From positions 821,608,688 through 821,672,687 of the forward strand of contig NC_056750.1 in NCBI RefSeq assembly GCF_019279795.1: a stretch of 64,000 nucleotides of DNA. The letters are read 5' to 3'. The notes under the pieces are model-generated. The model made no database searches and was not told where the DNA came from. It saw nothing but the letters and a program-made list of their open reading frames with translations. The stretch comes from Protopterus annectens (lineage: Eukaryota > Chordata > Ceratodontiformes > Protopteridae). A program made the position numbers and the translations under genes. This document shows positions 19,420-32,689 of the stretch, piece after piece (the first letter of the stretch is position 1; each line of letters begins with the position of its first letter).

Positions 19420-20990
19420 CCCAAAAATTCTGGAACTCATCAACTCTCTTCTGCATCAAGGTACCAAAACCAATCCTTGTCCTGATAACAATAAAACAGA
19501 CACAGAAATTGCCATCCTATTCAACACCTTCTTTACCAACTCCATAGCTGAACTCACAAAGACCTTCCCCAATCACATCTCGTCCCCCTCACTCAATCCC
19601 ACTTCCCCATCCCCTACTCAACCTTCCACTCCCAATCCCACTTCCCTTTCCTTTACTCAACCTTCCTCTCCCAACCCTCCCCTCACATTTTATCTAAAAT
19701 CCACCTCCAACTCTTCCATCTAAAAGCTTCTCTCCAGACTTAAGCCATGCTCCATCGCCCCTGACTACATCCCCTCTCTCTTTCTAAAGCTTGCTGCAGA
19801 TGGTGTCACCATCCCCATCAGCATTCTTATTAATAGATCCATACAGGAATCTTATGTCCCCAAATTGTGGCATTCTGCCTTTATCCTACCCCCCACAAAG
19901 GAGGCAAGAACAACATCATCATCTTAAACTTCCGACCAATAGCCATTCTCTCCTCAATCTCAAAATTTCTTGAAAAATGCATCCACCATGTCCTTCCTCA
20001 TTAATTATCATCTCCTCACCCCTACCAAACATGGCTTCCGTCCTGGCCATAGTACAATAACTGCTCTCCTCTCTTTTTTAGACACAGTAAACCATGCTCG
20101 TGACTCTGGAGAAATTGTATCCACAGTCCTTCTAGATCTATCCAAGGCATTTGACACCGTCTCCCATACCCACCTTCTGACTCACATTTCTAATCTCAAT
20201 CTCTCTCAAAATTCCCCTACCTGGTTTAATAGTTATCTCTCAGACAGATACCAGGCTGTAAAATGGCAAACTGGTACCTCAACCTTCCTACCTACCCCAA
20301 CCGGGGTTCCCCAGGGGTCCATACGCGGTCCTATGCTCTTTAATGTATTTATCAATGATTTCCATGCTGCCGTTCCTAACACTAAAATAGTGCAATATGC
20401 AGATGACTCTACTTTAGTCTGCTCTGCTCTTACTCTTCCTGAGCTCCAGGCAAAAGCCCAAATTGCATTTACAACTACTGAGAACTGGATGCTTCAAAAC
20501 CACCTCTCCCTTAATGCAAATAAATCCAAAATACTACTATTCTCTTCCTCAACCCCCCCCCTTGACAAACAATCCTTCAACATCATCAGCCATGCCAACT
20601 CCACTACAGAAGTTGTCCCTTTTGCTAAAATCCTAGTGGTTACTATTAACACCTGAAATTCGATACCCATATCCAACTAAATATTAAAAAACCCATCTAA
20701 AACTTGGTATGTTATACAGAAACTTGCACTTTATCTCTCCTTCTACAAGACAAACTCTCGCCACTACCTACTTACTACCATCACTATTGTATGGGGCTCC
20801 ACTACTAACCAATCTTTCTTCCTCCATCTCTTCAAAACTAGAAATCTGTTACAACAAAATCTCTAAATTTGCTACTAAATCCAAACACTCCTCCCACCAT
20901 TGTACCTCTCCACACATGCTAAATTGGCTAGAGCTTCGCAACTACCTTGAATACCTCAAACTCACTACTGCCCACAAATGAATCTTTAAA
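19420..20990 (+). pseudogene. LINE reverse transcriptase, copy B
   Basis: Reverse transcriptase of the L2/CR1 type in several frames. The main open piece (19970-20656) has TKHGFRPGHSTITALL, TVLLDLSKAFDTVSH (first catalytic Asp), GVPQGSIRGPMLF (Leu to Arg at the position usually read SILGP) and VQYADDSTLVCS (YADD, about 20396). A second piece (20709-20981) carries the C-terminal connection LPSLLYGAPLLTNL and FATKSKHSSHHCTSPHMLNWLEL. It closely resembles the reverse-strand fragment at 47327-48130, so both come from one family. Confidence 0.9.
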
Positions 20991-22085
20991 CCTACTGCAT
21001 GCCCTGCTCTAACAAATATATTACCATTTTACACTCTATACAGACCCCCTAAGATCTGCCTAACAAAATCTACTTTCTGCATACAAACCAAAACATCCCA
21101 CTGGCCAGTTTCTGCTATCCTACTCCTTAGCAAAAAATGGAATTCTCTCCCACCCTTGCTAAGAATCACTAAAAACTTTGAACACTTCATATCCCAGCTC
21201 CATTCCTACCTCTCCCATAATTGGAAATGTAATTGCACTCTTCCTACATAATCCTACTAATATTGCCTATACATGTACTTCCACATTATGCTGTTTTCCG
21301 CAACAGCTGCCCAGCTCTGAATATAACGTAATATAAGTTCAAAACCTTGAATGTATATAATGTAAATACTGTGCATAGCTTTCTATCTCCACTCTGTCTC
21401 TCTATTTTGGAATATTTCTCTCTTCCACCTATACAAAAGGTTGATACTAACAGTTGATACTAACTAGCTAAGAAGTGTGTACACCCCTTTTACTACTAAA
21501 CTACAGCCTCTTTCTCCACTGTATATCTGTCTCTCTCTGATTACCCCAGAATCTTTCTCTAATAAACAACTGAATCTTATTTACTGCTCAGCTGCTTCTC
21601 TCTGCTTCCACCATAATATTGTATGTATACATACTACACTTTGTACTCTCCACCTTTATTTCCTCCCCTATTCAGCAAAAACCTATATTCACTACTAACC
21701 TGCAAATATCAGTCTTTGCAACTACTTATAGAAGTTTTACAAATTGATAGTTATTACTTTGTTTTGATTTTCCTGCTACATCTGTGCAAACATATGCTGT
21801 GCAAATCGGTCTCTAACCAACTATGTATGTTATGACCTGCATGCAAATGCTTGTCTAACTATGTATGTATGTCATGAATTGCATTTATGTTTTTATTTTT
21901 TTCTTGTTTGCATTTGTAATTTGCTATATCTCATCATATTATTTTATGCTTGTTTTATAAAATTATATAATTCCATGATTAACTGTGTGTAATACGGAGC
22001 TTTTCTCCCCGGGCCTCCACTGAAAACAGGCTCCTTGAACCCAGTGGACCTCCCCAGTTATCAAACTGGAAATAAATAAATAAAT
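20991..22085 (+). other. LINE copy B 3' region and (AAATA)n tail
   Basis: 3'UTR without ORFs. The conserved end block GGAGCTTTTCTCCCCGGGCC, then CCACTGAAAACAGGCTCCTTG, CCCAGTGGACCTCCCC and AATAAATAAATAAATA, recurs inverted at 46820-46910 and 56235-56315. It is the probable binding site for the element's own reverse transcriptase. Confidence 0.7.
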
Positions 22086-23300
22086 ACTACTGTCTGGATC
22101 TGGCCAGCATGTTCTTTTGGCAGTCGTCTTGTAGTGCCCTAGGTACAGTAATGCCTTTGACAGGGCCACGTGCGGATAACTGCCATGCCAACAGTTATGC
22201 ACTTCAGTTACACCCACTACTCTGCCACTGACATACCTGGAAGTCACAGTGCTATTTGGAATATACTACACATATTAGTGACATCTTGAAGGATGTGTAG
22301 CAGAGGTGTCACGGCTTTTGTGAATATAAGTGCTTTTTGGTACTGCTGCCAGTGATCACTCAATAATCCTTTTTTCTTATGTTTGCTTTTACATATAATG
22401 GACATGCCTGCACAGTTGAATGCACTCTGTACCCACACCCATAACTCTCAACCTCTGACAGCAAGACATCCGAACAAGGACAGAAATAAAAGTGGAACAA
22501 AGGCACAATAACAGGCATGTGTTGTAGATATCACCCTTACATACTCAGAAAGTTGGTAGGGTGAGGAGTTTGCAGTATCAGGAATTGCCTGAAGGTTATG
22601 TAGTCCGAAACAGTAATGTCTGTCACTATTTTGTAATATCACTCTTCAATTATATGTAACTAAATTGCCATAAAAACACAAGTTTACATAGAAAGGATGA
22701 AACCTCTAGCCAAACACTTGGACAACCTGCCAAAAAATGTACAGGTGAGAGGTATGCCCACACAAGGATATCACATCTCAGGTTAGAAAAACACCACACA
22801 AGCAGGAGATCCCCAGCCAGTATATTACAAGGTTGCTGGACTGTTCACACAGCTGTGTCATACTAAACTGGCTGTAGCCATACCTCAGAAATGGCCTTGT
22901 TGGGCAAGAATTTACATAGCTGCCCTCATAATATTGCTGTATGCATCATACAATTAGTATTCCTCTGGTAAAGCGCTGTGATGATCTGAGGATGTCTGGC
23001 ACTAGGTAATGACACAATACCTTGCAGTCTCAGACTACAGATATGTCAGAAAATGCCTTCTAAACAAAATGTATACCCTGAGGAATGTCCTGTGTACACC
23101 TGAGAAGTATGGCCATAGCACACAAAACTATGGACGGGAGTACATCTATCGCTGGAATGGAGTCCCACTCTAACTATATTAAGTCAGACTGGGCATGCTT
23201 CTGCACATTAAATCACAGGACATGTTGAAAGCCACATCGAAATATATGACTGCATTGTGTATATATGTCTGTGCATACAGACAGCTATGTACACTTTAAT
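22086..23300. other. intergenic, nothing recognised
   Basis: No protein-like ORF, no terminal repeats and no obvious similarity to other parts of the window. Confidence 0.4.
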
Positions 23301-23308
23301 TGTCCCCA

Positions 23309-23310
<2 letters not shown>

Positions 23311-23383
<73 letters not shown>
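23311..23383. repeat. (CA)n microsatellite
   Basis: Uninterrupted CA dinucleotide run of about 36 units. A second run of about 15 units lies at 23452-23482, followed by a short (TA)n. Confidence 0.95.
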
Positions 23384-23384
<1 letters not shown>

Positions 23385-23450
23385 AGACAGGATTACCCTC
23401 AGCTAGCTGTAGGTGGGCCATATGTGATATATCTGCATCTATTGTGTGAG

Positions 23451-23490
<40 letters not shown>

Positions 23491-23819
23491 GGGCAACAGA
23501 TAACATATGTCAACCATACACACAATACACACACATAGATGTGGGGCACTGAGAAACAGACAGTGATAAAGAGAGAGACACAGGGGGACACAGACAGAGT
23601 GAGTCACAAACATGGATACCCTGAATGGCATACAGTGATGTCCTGCTATGGACAGTGGCATACCAGTTGTAAACAGTTGCATGTGCCAGCATAAAAGGTG
23701 AGCCCCATTGTGTAACAGTACTAAGGTTGGGTTTATAATATCACATCACCTGCGCTTGTGTGTGCGTGCCTCTGTAGGTCTAAGTATTAGGAGTCTTTTC
23801 CCAGTCAGTACACTTCACA

Positions 23820-25077
<1,258 letters not shown>

Positions 25078-25263
25078 TAGGTTCATAGGCATTTACTTGG
25101 CTAATGGCCCTGGAGCCATTACAAACCTAGCCCACAGACATGCCCTGCCAGTGTGTCACCCAGCATTAGCTCCCAGTGCCTCTATCAAGTAGAGCCACTG
25201 GAGTGTTCCCTAGGGTGAACTTTATATTACCCATCCACTCATCAATATTTCTCTGGAACAGGG

Positions 25264-26600
25264 TCATCTAGGTGCTTTGCTTGACATGTTTGGGAAGTCT
25301 TTTCCAGGACATGTGCAGTTTCTGAGTGAGGAACCTGTCCCTCCAGCATGTTGTGTTGATTGTGGTAATGAGGTTGAGGTCCCTGCAGTGTGTGGTGCAG
25401 AGGGGTTGGATGTCTTTAGATATAGCATTTCTAAAAGAGCTGGGTTAGATATGGCTTTGCAAGTCAAGCAGAGATAGTCACTAAGTAGGTAATATGAGAT
25501 AGAGAATAGCTGAAGTCTTTTGAGTCTGTCTGTGTAGGACATGTGTTTAATGCCTAGGATCCTCTTTGTGAGGTACTTCTGTGGCCTCTTCAGCTGTTGC
25601 AGGTATCTAGTGGAGTACATGCTAAATGGACCACTATATGTGATGATTGGTCTAATGAGGGAAAAGTTCAGAGATGATTACCTCTTTCTTCCTGGATCCA
25701 AAACCATCGGTAATGAGATGTGCCAAATAGAAGGATTTCCTGACCACAGTGGCAATGTGGTGGTTAAAGGAGAGGTTACTGTCAACCTGTGTCCCCAGAT
25801 CTCTTATAATGCCTACAGTGTTTAATGGGCTCCCATCAATGTGGTACTTAGTAGGAACTGAGTTTTTACCAAAGGGACTGATGATGCATTTTGTGGTGTT
25901 AAGCTTCAGCCCATTGTTTACACAGCAGTCAGTCATCTCAGTGAGGCCTTTCTGTAGGATGTCTGCATCACTTGTTGATTTAATGATGGCTCCCAGCTGT
26001 CTGTGAACTTGGTCAGCCAGAGTTCTTTTGTGTTGGCCTGGACTCCTGAGAAGTAGAAGCTGAACAGGAGAGTACCCAGGAGTGATCCCTGTGGGACTCC
26101 ACTCATGACTGGTTGGCAGTCTGACTTGGAGATCACTACTTTCACACTGCGTGCTCTATCTGTGATGCAATTTGCAACCCCCCTAGTGATATAGGGGTTG
26201 ATGCCTAGTTTGGTGGGTTCAGCAATAATTCCTGACTGAGGAATGGCATCAAGAGCCTTGGCTAGATCGATGTAGGCTGTATGCAATGCCTTACTGTCAT
26301 ACACAGCCCTGGTGTCTGACTCAAAGAAGTCAACCAAGTTGTGCAGGCTTGAGTTCCCTTTCACAAAACCAAACTGTGTGGGATCCAGAATTAGGAGATT
26401 ACCTATATGTTTGTCAATCAGGTCCCTGATGATGCGCTCCATAGCTGTACATATCAGACTTGTCAGGCTAATGTGTTGATAATTCCCAGGGTCTGTAGTT
26501 GCTACACCTTTATGGAGAGGGATCACTGTAGCAGTGCACCATTTGGAGGGACAAAGCCTGAGGTCAGGCTGTGACTGAACAGGGCACACAGATGTGGTGC
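25264..26600 (-). pseudogene. CR1-like reverse transcriptase
   Basis: Read on the reverse strand: PSKWCTATVIPLHKGV, NYQHISLTSLICTAMERIIRD, TQFGFVKGNSSLHNLVDFFE, AYIDLAKALDAIP (first catalytic Asp), VMSGVPQGSLLGTLLFSFY, then after a frame change LTKFTDSWE (position of the FADD box, decayed), and in a further frame NTTKCIISPFG, LGTQVDSNLSFNHHI. The last piece (25264-25620) is the CR1 C-terminus, LQQLKRPQKYLTKRILGIKH and YTDRLKRLQLFSISYYLL. The catalytic YADD-like motif is no longer readable, so the enzyme is dead. Confidence 0.88.
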
Positions 26601-27382
26601 CAGATATCTTAGTAGTTCATGTAAAACACAGCCAGAGATAATTTTGGGTCCCATGGAAGCTATATTCTTCCCCATGGACAATGCAGGTTTAACCTAGGTG
26701 GCAGTAATCTTGGGTGCTTGGCATTCTGACTGTTCCCCTGGGGGGGTGAGATGGGTAAAGCTGGCACTGAATGTGTTGGCAAGAATGTTGGCAATATCTG
26801 TTGGCTCTGTATTGGAGGTAGCATTGTGCAGTAACTCAGAGCACTTCTGGGTATTGCCATGGAGGTTCTTGATATAACTATCAAAGGCTTTGTGATTCTT
26901 GTCAGTGTCTGCTGCAATTCTGCCGTCATACCTGGCTTTAGATGATTTCATGAGGGATCTTGAGTTGTTGTTGAGGCTAATAAGGGAGTTTTACCACTTT
27001 TGTGACTCCACCTTTTTCTGCAACAGTTTCTTCCTTCTGTTGTACATTTTATTAATGGCAAGGGACCACCAGACTGGCCTCCAGTGTTTGGATGCGAGTG
27101 TCATGGTTCTGTTGGGTATGGCTAGTTCCATGCATTGATGTATATGTTTGTACAGTGCATTTGAGTATGATTCGGCAGTCATGCAGGTATTTTTCATTGG
27201 CATGGGTGCTATGAAGTTAGCTAACTCTGTTTTTGGGGTCCATAGTCAGCTTTGGCAAAGTTTGTCAAGGTTTGCGGGGGGTGTAGGTGAGATGTGGATT
27301 TCCATGGTGATTACTTTATGGTTGCATCTGACCAGGTAGGGATTGATTACTGTTGTCAAGCAATGATCCCATATGTTAGTAA

Positions 27383-27763
27383 TCAACACAGGTCAAGGAT
27401 GTTGCTTCCTCTCCTGGGTGTCAAAATGAGCTGATCCAGGTCGTCGGAACTGATGAATTCCAGGAAGTTTTGGGCCAGTGTATTGGTGCTTGAGTATCTT
27501 TCCCAGTTGATGGAGTAGTAAAAGTCTCCTAGTATGAGAGTGTTGGGTTGGACCTTGACAGATTCCAGGGTGTTGAGGAATGTGGATTGAGAGTCTAGGG
27601 ACATGGATGGGGACCTACAGAAGACTATGACTTGGATTGCATTATTACCCAATGTCAGTTGTACCTGAAATATCACAGACGCATTATGCTGGGATACTAG
27701 TCTGGAGGTGTGCATATCTTTTATGAATATGGAAATACCACTGCCTTTGGAGCTGTGGTCCAT
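27383..27763 (-). pseudogene. CR1-like endonuclease fragment
   Basis: Reverse-strand reading GSGISIFIKDMHTSRLV, VIVFCRSPS and TLILGDFYYSINWE. The last is the GDFN motif of the LINE endonuclease with Asn changed to Tyr. RRGSNILDLC corresponds to the (S/N)xLDLV block. The upstream part with the Glu motif and the downstream SDH motif lie in other frames and are decayed. Confidence 0.75.
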
Positions 27764-28136
27764 GTTTTCGGGCTAACAGGTGTGGAATGTGTTATAGCCT
27801 GGTAGTGCAGGGGTGCTGTCTGCTGCTGTAAACCAGGTCACTGTTACAGCACAAATGTCAATGGTTCTCCACTTTGAGGAGTAGCTGTATCTCAAGATTT
27901 AGATGTCTAGTGTTGAGCAGGATGATCCTCAGATTGCATATATGAATAGCTGCTATGGTGGCAGTCTGATTTGGAATACCGCCTAAAAAGGCACTATAGG
28001 GGTGGCAAGACACATAGCCAGTACCTGGAAACCCAGGGGTGACAGATGCAGGCCATCTCTGGCAAGCCATCGCATTCTGTCAATCATGTCATTCCAAGAC
28101 ACAGATACTGGATCCCCCGAGAATGACACCAGAAAC

Positions 28137-28457
28137 TTAAGCTAATTGTTGAAAGTCAATCATTTGTTGTTTGTACTGCGGTATCATTTTGGGTGACAGT
28201 AGTATACTGCTCAGGGCTACTGTCATACCTGCCTGGCCCACATAATCTGAGAGCTCCACCATGTCTCTTTTCATGTAGTCCAGGGACGTGCATCTCAGGT
28301 CATTCACACACACATGGATAATGACAGAGTGATACTTGTAGTTGTTGTGGACTGACCTGACTGAGTGTGTTGTGTGTTCAATTTTCGCACCTGATAGATA
28401 GCCAACTGTTACCTTCTCCATGCTCAGCATAGTGAGTGGGACACCTGTGTGCCTCAC
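28137..28457 (-). pseudogene. CR1 ORF1 esterase-domain fragment
   Basis: Reverse-strand 106-residue frame with YHSVIIHVCVNDLRCTSLDY and LSDYVGQAGMTVALSSILLSP. These match the central part of the SGNH-hydrolase (esterase) domain found in ORF1 of many CR1 elements, where the motif is HxGTNDL; here it is HVCVNDL, so the Gly-Thr pair of the block is altered. In CR1 the domain is thought to act on lipids or membranes during retrotransposition; its exact role is not settled. The Ser and His ends of the triad are not readable in this frame. Confidence 0.6.
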
Positions 28458-29146
28458 TATTTAGTCACCTATGATTACTGTATTAGGCAAGGTGGTTAGC
28501 CTTAAGGCTTAGGATGAGGGGCACACTGTGTAGGTAAGATGTGTCCTGTGGCTTGTGCTGTGCTGTGGTGGTTGAGTGGTGTCTGTCTTGGTGGTCTCTG
28601 CTGTTTGGGTAAATGTTTATTGAGTGCCTCTGTGTAGGTGGGTGTGTGTTTTTTGTTTGTATGTCAGAGCTGTAATAGTGGGTGTTCTGGAGGGGTGTGT
28701 GTTCCATGTGGTGTGGTGCAGGTGTTGACCCTTCTTCACTTGAATAGCTAGTCCGGTCTTCGCTAGAGAGTGCCTATCTTCCAATTCTGTGATATAGGGG
28801 TATCTCTCACAAGTCTGAGTGTTGGGAGTTTAGAGGAGAGGGTTGTCTGTGTAAATGAGGCAGTTGCAACAGTGCCTCAGAATTCCCAAGTGCACCAGGT
28901 TAATGGGCAAAATCACAGGAAACTGCACTTTAATCATGCCAGGAGGGGTGGTCATAACTACTAAGTACTGGAGCTAATTCCGTGAGGAATGACTACTTCT
29001 GATGGCTCTCAGGTGTGCTAGAATAATTGATACAAAAACCTGTTGAAGTGCAAAGCTATTAGGCTGTTTGAAGTGCAAGAGAGAAAGAACTAGCAAGATC
29101 TAAGGGAAAAACTGAAGGCAAACTTTCTGGCACCTGTAATAGTTGT

Positions 29147-29301
29147 GCCATTATCAGCACCTTTGACCAGTTGTCAGCCTAGTGAGTTCTGTAGCACAGG
29201 AAATAACTGCATAACACTATAGTAGAAATAACTAGATAGGCAGGGGTTCTAATCTCAATACTGGCAAGTAAGTGTGTGAGGGTGCGCGTGTGTGTGTGTG
29301 C

Positions 29302-29383
<82 letters not shown>

Positions 29384-29567
29384 TACCATTTTGAGTTGTG
29401 TACCATCCTGTAAATTTCCCATCACCTTACTTTACTAGGCCTGCTGATGTCATTCACCTTATCTTGGGACTAGGAGAAATCATGTAAGCTCCGTGGAGCA
29501 TCTGATAACTGTGCAACACTATAGTAGTAATAACTCGATAGCTAGAGGTTCTAATTTCAGTAATGGC

Positions 29568-29624
<57 letters not shown>

Positions 29625-29720
29625 GGTGAAGATCATACCCTGTTTGGCTGATGCCATTTTGATGTGTGTACTATCCACACCTGTTTACCACTTCCTGATG
29701 GCATTACTTTATATAGTGTG
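29147..29720 (+). repeat. ~220-bp tandem array, right part
   Basis: The array resumes with CATTATCAGCACCTTTGACCAG and contains two further units (block positions 29150 and 29440), with the same ACTAGATAGGCAGGGGTTCTAATCTC segment. Expanded (GT)n tracts lie at 29281-29367 (mixed with GC steps) and 29570-29622. Another tRNA-like segment follows at 29717-29770 (GTGGTAACGGCATCTGCCTCACATGCAG). Confidence 0.8.
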
Positions 29721-29768
29721 GTAACGGCATCTGCCTCACATGCAGCATGTTAAACCATTGTGCAGGCC

Positions 29769-30188
29769 GGATCTCGTATTACTGAGTGAAAGCTCAAACA
29801 ATCAAAACCACATCAGCCGAACACACTTTAGCGAAAGTGCTTTTCACCGAAAAAGCACTTTCGCTAAACCATGTTAAAAAAAAAACTATAAAACAAAAAA
29901 AAACAAAAACACAATAGTCACATTTACGCAGTGGGGCAAGCCCCCTGCACCCCCCACACCTCACCTACTTTAATGTTCTCACTCTGAGATCGCACTACAG
30001 AGGGGAAAAGGGAATATTCCCTTATCCCCACTGTGCTACAATCTCAAAAACAGCCATCTCCCCACATTTTCATCCTTATTTAAGCACACTTTCACGACAG
30101 TGCTTTTTGATAAAAAGCACTTTCGCAAATGTGTGCTCGGCCATTTCATGTTTGGTGAAATGGCCATTCGATAAAGAGTACAGATCCC
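29769..30188. mobile_element. 420-bp hairpin-rich non-autonomous element
   Basis: Flanked by the direct repeat GTGCAGGCC at 29760-29768 and 30189-30197. Ends are GGATCTCGTA and, inverted, GGGATCTGTA. The left arm has the perfect hairpin GCGAAAGTGC..GCACTTTCGC (29831-29864), and the right arm a related hairpin (about 30092-30125). The middle has GGGGCAAGCCCCCTGCACCCCCC and a stem around CACTACAGAGGGG..CCCCACTGTGC. This middle resembles the core of the palindromic element at 48852-49377. A duplication of 8-9 bases would fit a hAT-type mover, but the superfamily is not established. Confidence 0.7.
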
Positions 30189-30197
30189 GTGCAGGCC

Positions 30198-31510
30198 ATA
30201 CCAGTCCTCTGTACAGATGTCTATGGAATATACAGATGTTTGCAACCTATATGTGGTCTGTATCCTTTAACAATGCCCATATATGTGATATTGTTGCCAA
30301 ATTGGCCACAGTGAGTGTAGTGACACACATGCCATCCTCAGGTATCATACCTGACTGAAACATCATGCTGATAGAATGTCTGCTACACTATCACTTGTCC
30401 AGGGTTGTAGGAGCAATACATAACTCCACATGCTATTTATGATGCGTTATCTCCCCATCCATGAAGGCATTCAGAACATTATGTGCTGGAAGAGGTAGTG
30501 TGTTATGTCCCATGCATATAATCTATGTGGGGCATGTCATGTGCATGTAGTATTACAGTACATCAAAGTGGACATGTAGGTTTACTAATCTGTCTATTGC
30601 CAACTGTGTTTGTGTTACTGTGTGCACATCCCCTGTGTCAGTCCTTACTGGGTGTATGCAAAGGATATACCAGTTTGTCTCCCTGTTCCACCCCGTGAAC
30701 TCAGGAATACATACCACAAGCCTGTCATAGACAGTATCATGCATACCCTCATCAACTGCATCAGGATTAAGTGTATGGGAATGAAATGACAGGGCCAATA
30801 GGTGTTGACAGGTGAATCTTTTGCAGTTAATATAATGGCTATGCTTCTGAGGGACCTGCTGACAGTTCTGCAGTAACCTGTTCTGCATGTATGAGCCTGT
30901 GGTACTACACAACACTAAGGTAAAATGTATGAAGGCTACCTGTCTATGACAGGGGATATGTATACAAAGTCACACTGCCTGACAACAGTGTCCCTCACAC
31001 ACTGTTGCATGCATACATACCTGGTACATGTACACATAAAGCTATACTTTGCCTATGACATGGTCGGTGTATTTCCACACTGCCATACTCCCTCTTGGGA
31101 ATATCTGCAGGACCACAGCCTACAGACACCTGGAACACAAACAGAATACAGTATGTCAGACTACTTTCAGTCAGTGGTACTAACAGCAATAATGCATCCT
31201 GGCTAATAAGGTACATACACATGTATGTGTACCCATAACAAATGCAAGCAGACAGCACCTTACATAGTATTACATAGCTACACTGTACTATATTCACCCT
31301 GTGCATCAGACCCATATTAGCATGTCCCTGCATCAATGGTATGGATGACAGGGATGAAGCACAGGTGTCATCATATGCACAGGGTGTGGTGAGGCTTTGC
31401 CAGAGGCCTAGGCTGGGTTATATGGATGACATCATGTGTATGTGTTTGGAGGGGTATCCAATACATGGGCTGTACAGAGGTGCTGTGAGTGTCTAGAGGT
31501 GACCTGCCTG
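30198..31510. other. intergenic, nothing recognised
   Basis: No protein-like ORF and no clear repeat boundary. The composition resembles 22086-23300 and 32700-33290. Confidence 0.35.
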
Positions 31511-31518
31511 TGATATAG

Positions 31519-31520
<2 letters not shown>

Positions 31521-31575
<55 letters not shown>
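31521..31575. repeat. (GT)n microsatellite
   Basis: About 26 GT units. All ORFs reading through it (Cys-Val or Thr-His runs) are artefacts. Confidence 0.95.
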
Positions 31576-31577
<2 letters not shown>

Positions 31578-31655
31578 CATACAGTCATGCCATGTGGCTG
31601 CCCTATACAGGGGTATGTTGGACAGCTGTGGACCGTACATGGAAGGGTGTCCAGT

Positions 31656-32617
31656 TCATCGTCTCCGGCCACGGACGTGGGAACTGGTCCTGCCAGAGGT
31701 ATCACTGGCACCACCAGGCCCAAGGCTATATGCAGTACTGCTTCCTAATGGTGACTGGTGTCTGCTGGATCCATGCACTTTATGGGACCAGCCAAGACCA
31801 CGTGCCCATGGCCTGCTCTGTTGTGATGTGGAAAGCAACCCCACCTTCAGTAGTACTGGTGTCACTGCCACTACAGGAGTGTGAAGGTGTATGGCCTCAT
31901 TGACTCTCAGCTGTTGTTGGTGCTGACCTACTTCCACGTGGCCGATACCCATCTCCCACCACACTCTCTAGCACACAAATGCCACGGTTGAGGACTGCCA
32001 AGGTCTCACCCCACCATCTCTTCATGACCTCAGTATTTTGATGTGTGGCCTCAACAAGGTCATGTATGTTGCCATGTAAATCGGGAAGAGTTGCATCCAC
32101 CACCCCGAGTATTTGTCTGGTGTGGCATTCACTATGTGCCTGTGCATCCATGACAGCCCAAAACATGCATCTGGGGACTCCTGCTGTGGCATTTGTGACA
32201 GCGGCTTGACAAGCAGCAGTCCTCCTGTGAGCACCCCTGTCCATCCACCTGTGTGGGACCTCACCTACACTTTGGCTATGGCCAGTGTCTACACTCACAC
32301 CTGCCATAGTCATCACACTAGCCTGTTCCATGCCACCACCTGCCAACTGTCCATCATCTGTGGCCACTGGTGATGGGGTATGTGTGAGCATTATCACTGT
32401 GTGCAGGGATGGTGTGGACAAAAATGGGATGCCATCCAATGGCATAGATTCACCCCCTGACAACCCCTCCTGTACCTCACAATTCCTATCATCACTGTCA
32501 GTGTCTGCAGAGACAATGACATCAGTTTCCAAGCAGGAGAGACCCCGAATGCCATCACCACCTGTGAGGGGAAGACAACATATGTACATTAATACCTGCA
32601 CTTTGAGGTTGGCTGGT

Positions 32618-32620
<3 letters not shown>
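31656..32620 (-). pseudogene. possible Harbinger partner (Myb-like) protein, C-terminal part
   Basis: The reverse-strand frame below 32620 reads CLPLTGGDGIRGL, SADTDSDDRNCEVQE, then a low-complexity middle, and a predicted helical part ATLPDLHGNIHDLVEATH..MKRWWGETLAVLNRGI. A second frame (31656-31964) continues with a Ser/Gly/Arg-rich tail ending HVRGRRR. An acidic linker, an amphipathic helix and a basic tail fit the C-terminal half of the Myb/SANT-type DNA-binding protein encoded by PIF/Harbinger elements beside their transposase, but the Myb domain itself is not visible; it would lie beyond the (CA)n at 32626. This is a weak assignment, and an unrelated open frame in G+C-richer DNA is possible. 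Confidence 0.3.

Positions 32621-32625
<5 letters not shown>

Positions 32626-32682
<57 letters not shown>
32626..32682. repeat. (CA)n microsatellite
   Basis: About 28 CA units preceded by CGCGCG steps. Confidence 0.95.
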
Positions 32683-32684
<2 letters not shown>

Positions 32685-32689
32685 CACAG

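Larger units (their letters stand above)
9560..22085 (+). mobile_element. L2/CR1-type LINE, copy B, split by nested insertions
   Basis: Second copy of the LINE family of 2540-7283. Its pieces are 9560-9984 (5' leader, inferred), 15464-16889, and 18776-22085. The leader at 15742-15880 matches copy A at 3321-3450. It has the DIHPNPGP peptide, endonuclease, RT, and a 3' end GGAGCTTTTCTCCCCGGGCC at about 21998, finishing in (AAATA)n at 22068-22085, the short 3' tail typical of L2/CR1 elements. The DIRS element occupies 9985-15463 and the foldback element 16890-18760. Assignment of 9560-9984 to this LINE rests on weak resemblance to 2600-2870 of copy A. Confidence 0.75.
25078..29146 (-). mobile_element. 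CR1-like LINE inserted in the tandem array
   Basis: A near full-length reverse-strand CR1-like LINE. Reading from right to left it has a 5' region (about 28700-29146), an ORF1 esterase remnant (28137-28457), an endonuclease remnant (27383-27763), an RT (25264-26600) and a 3'UTR to 25078. It splits a 220-bp array unit: the left flank ends ..GTCACTCTCCTTAT and the right flank resumes CATTATCAGCACCTTTG, as in the intact units CCCCTTATCAGCACC. A target duplication of a few bases around CNTTAT is possible but not certain. All ORFs carry stops or frameshifts. Confidence 0.85.

Noticed and set aside
31523..31903. Forward ORFs after the (GT)n as host exons
   Set aside because: They start in the microsatellite, overlap each other in three frames, and show no recognisable domain or splice context.
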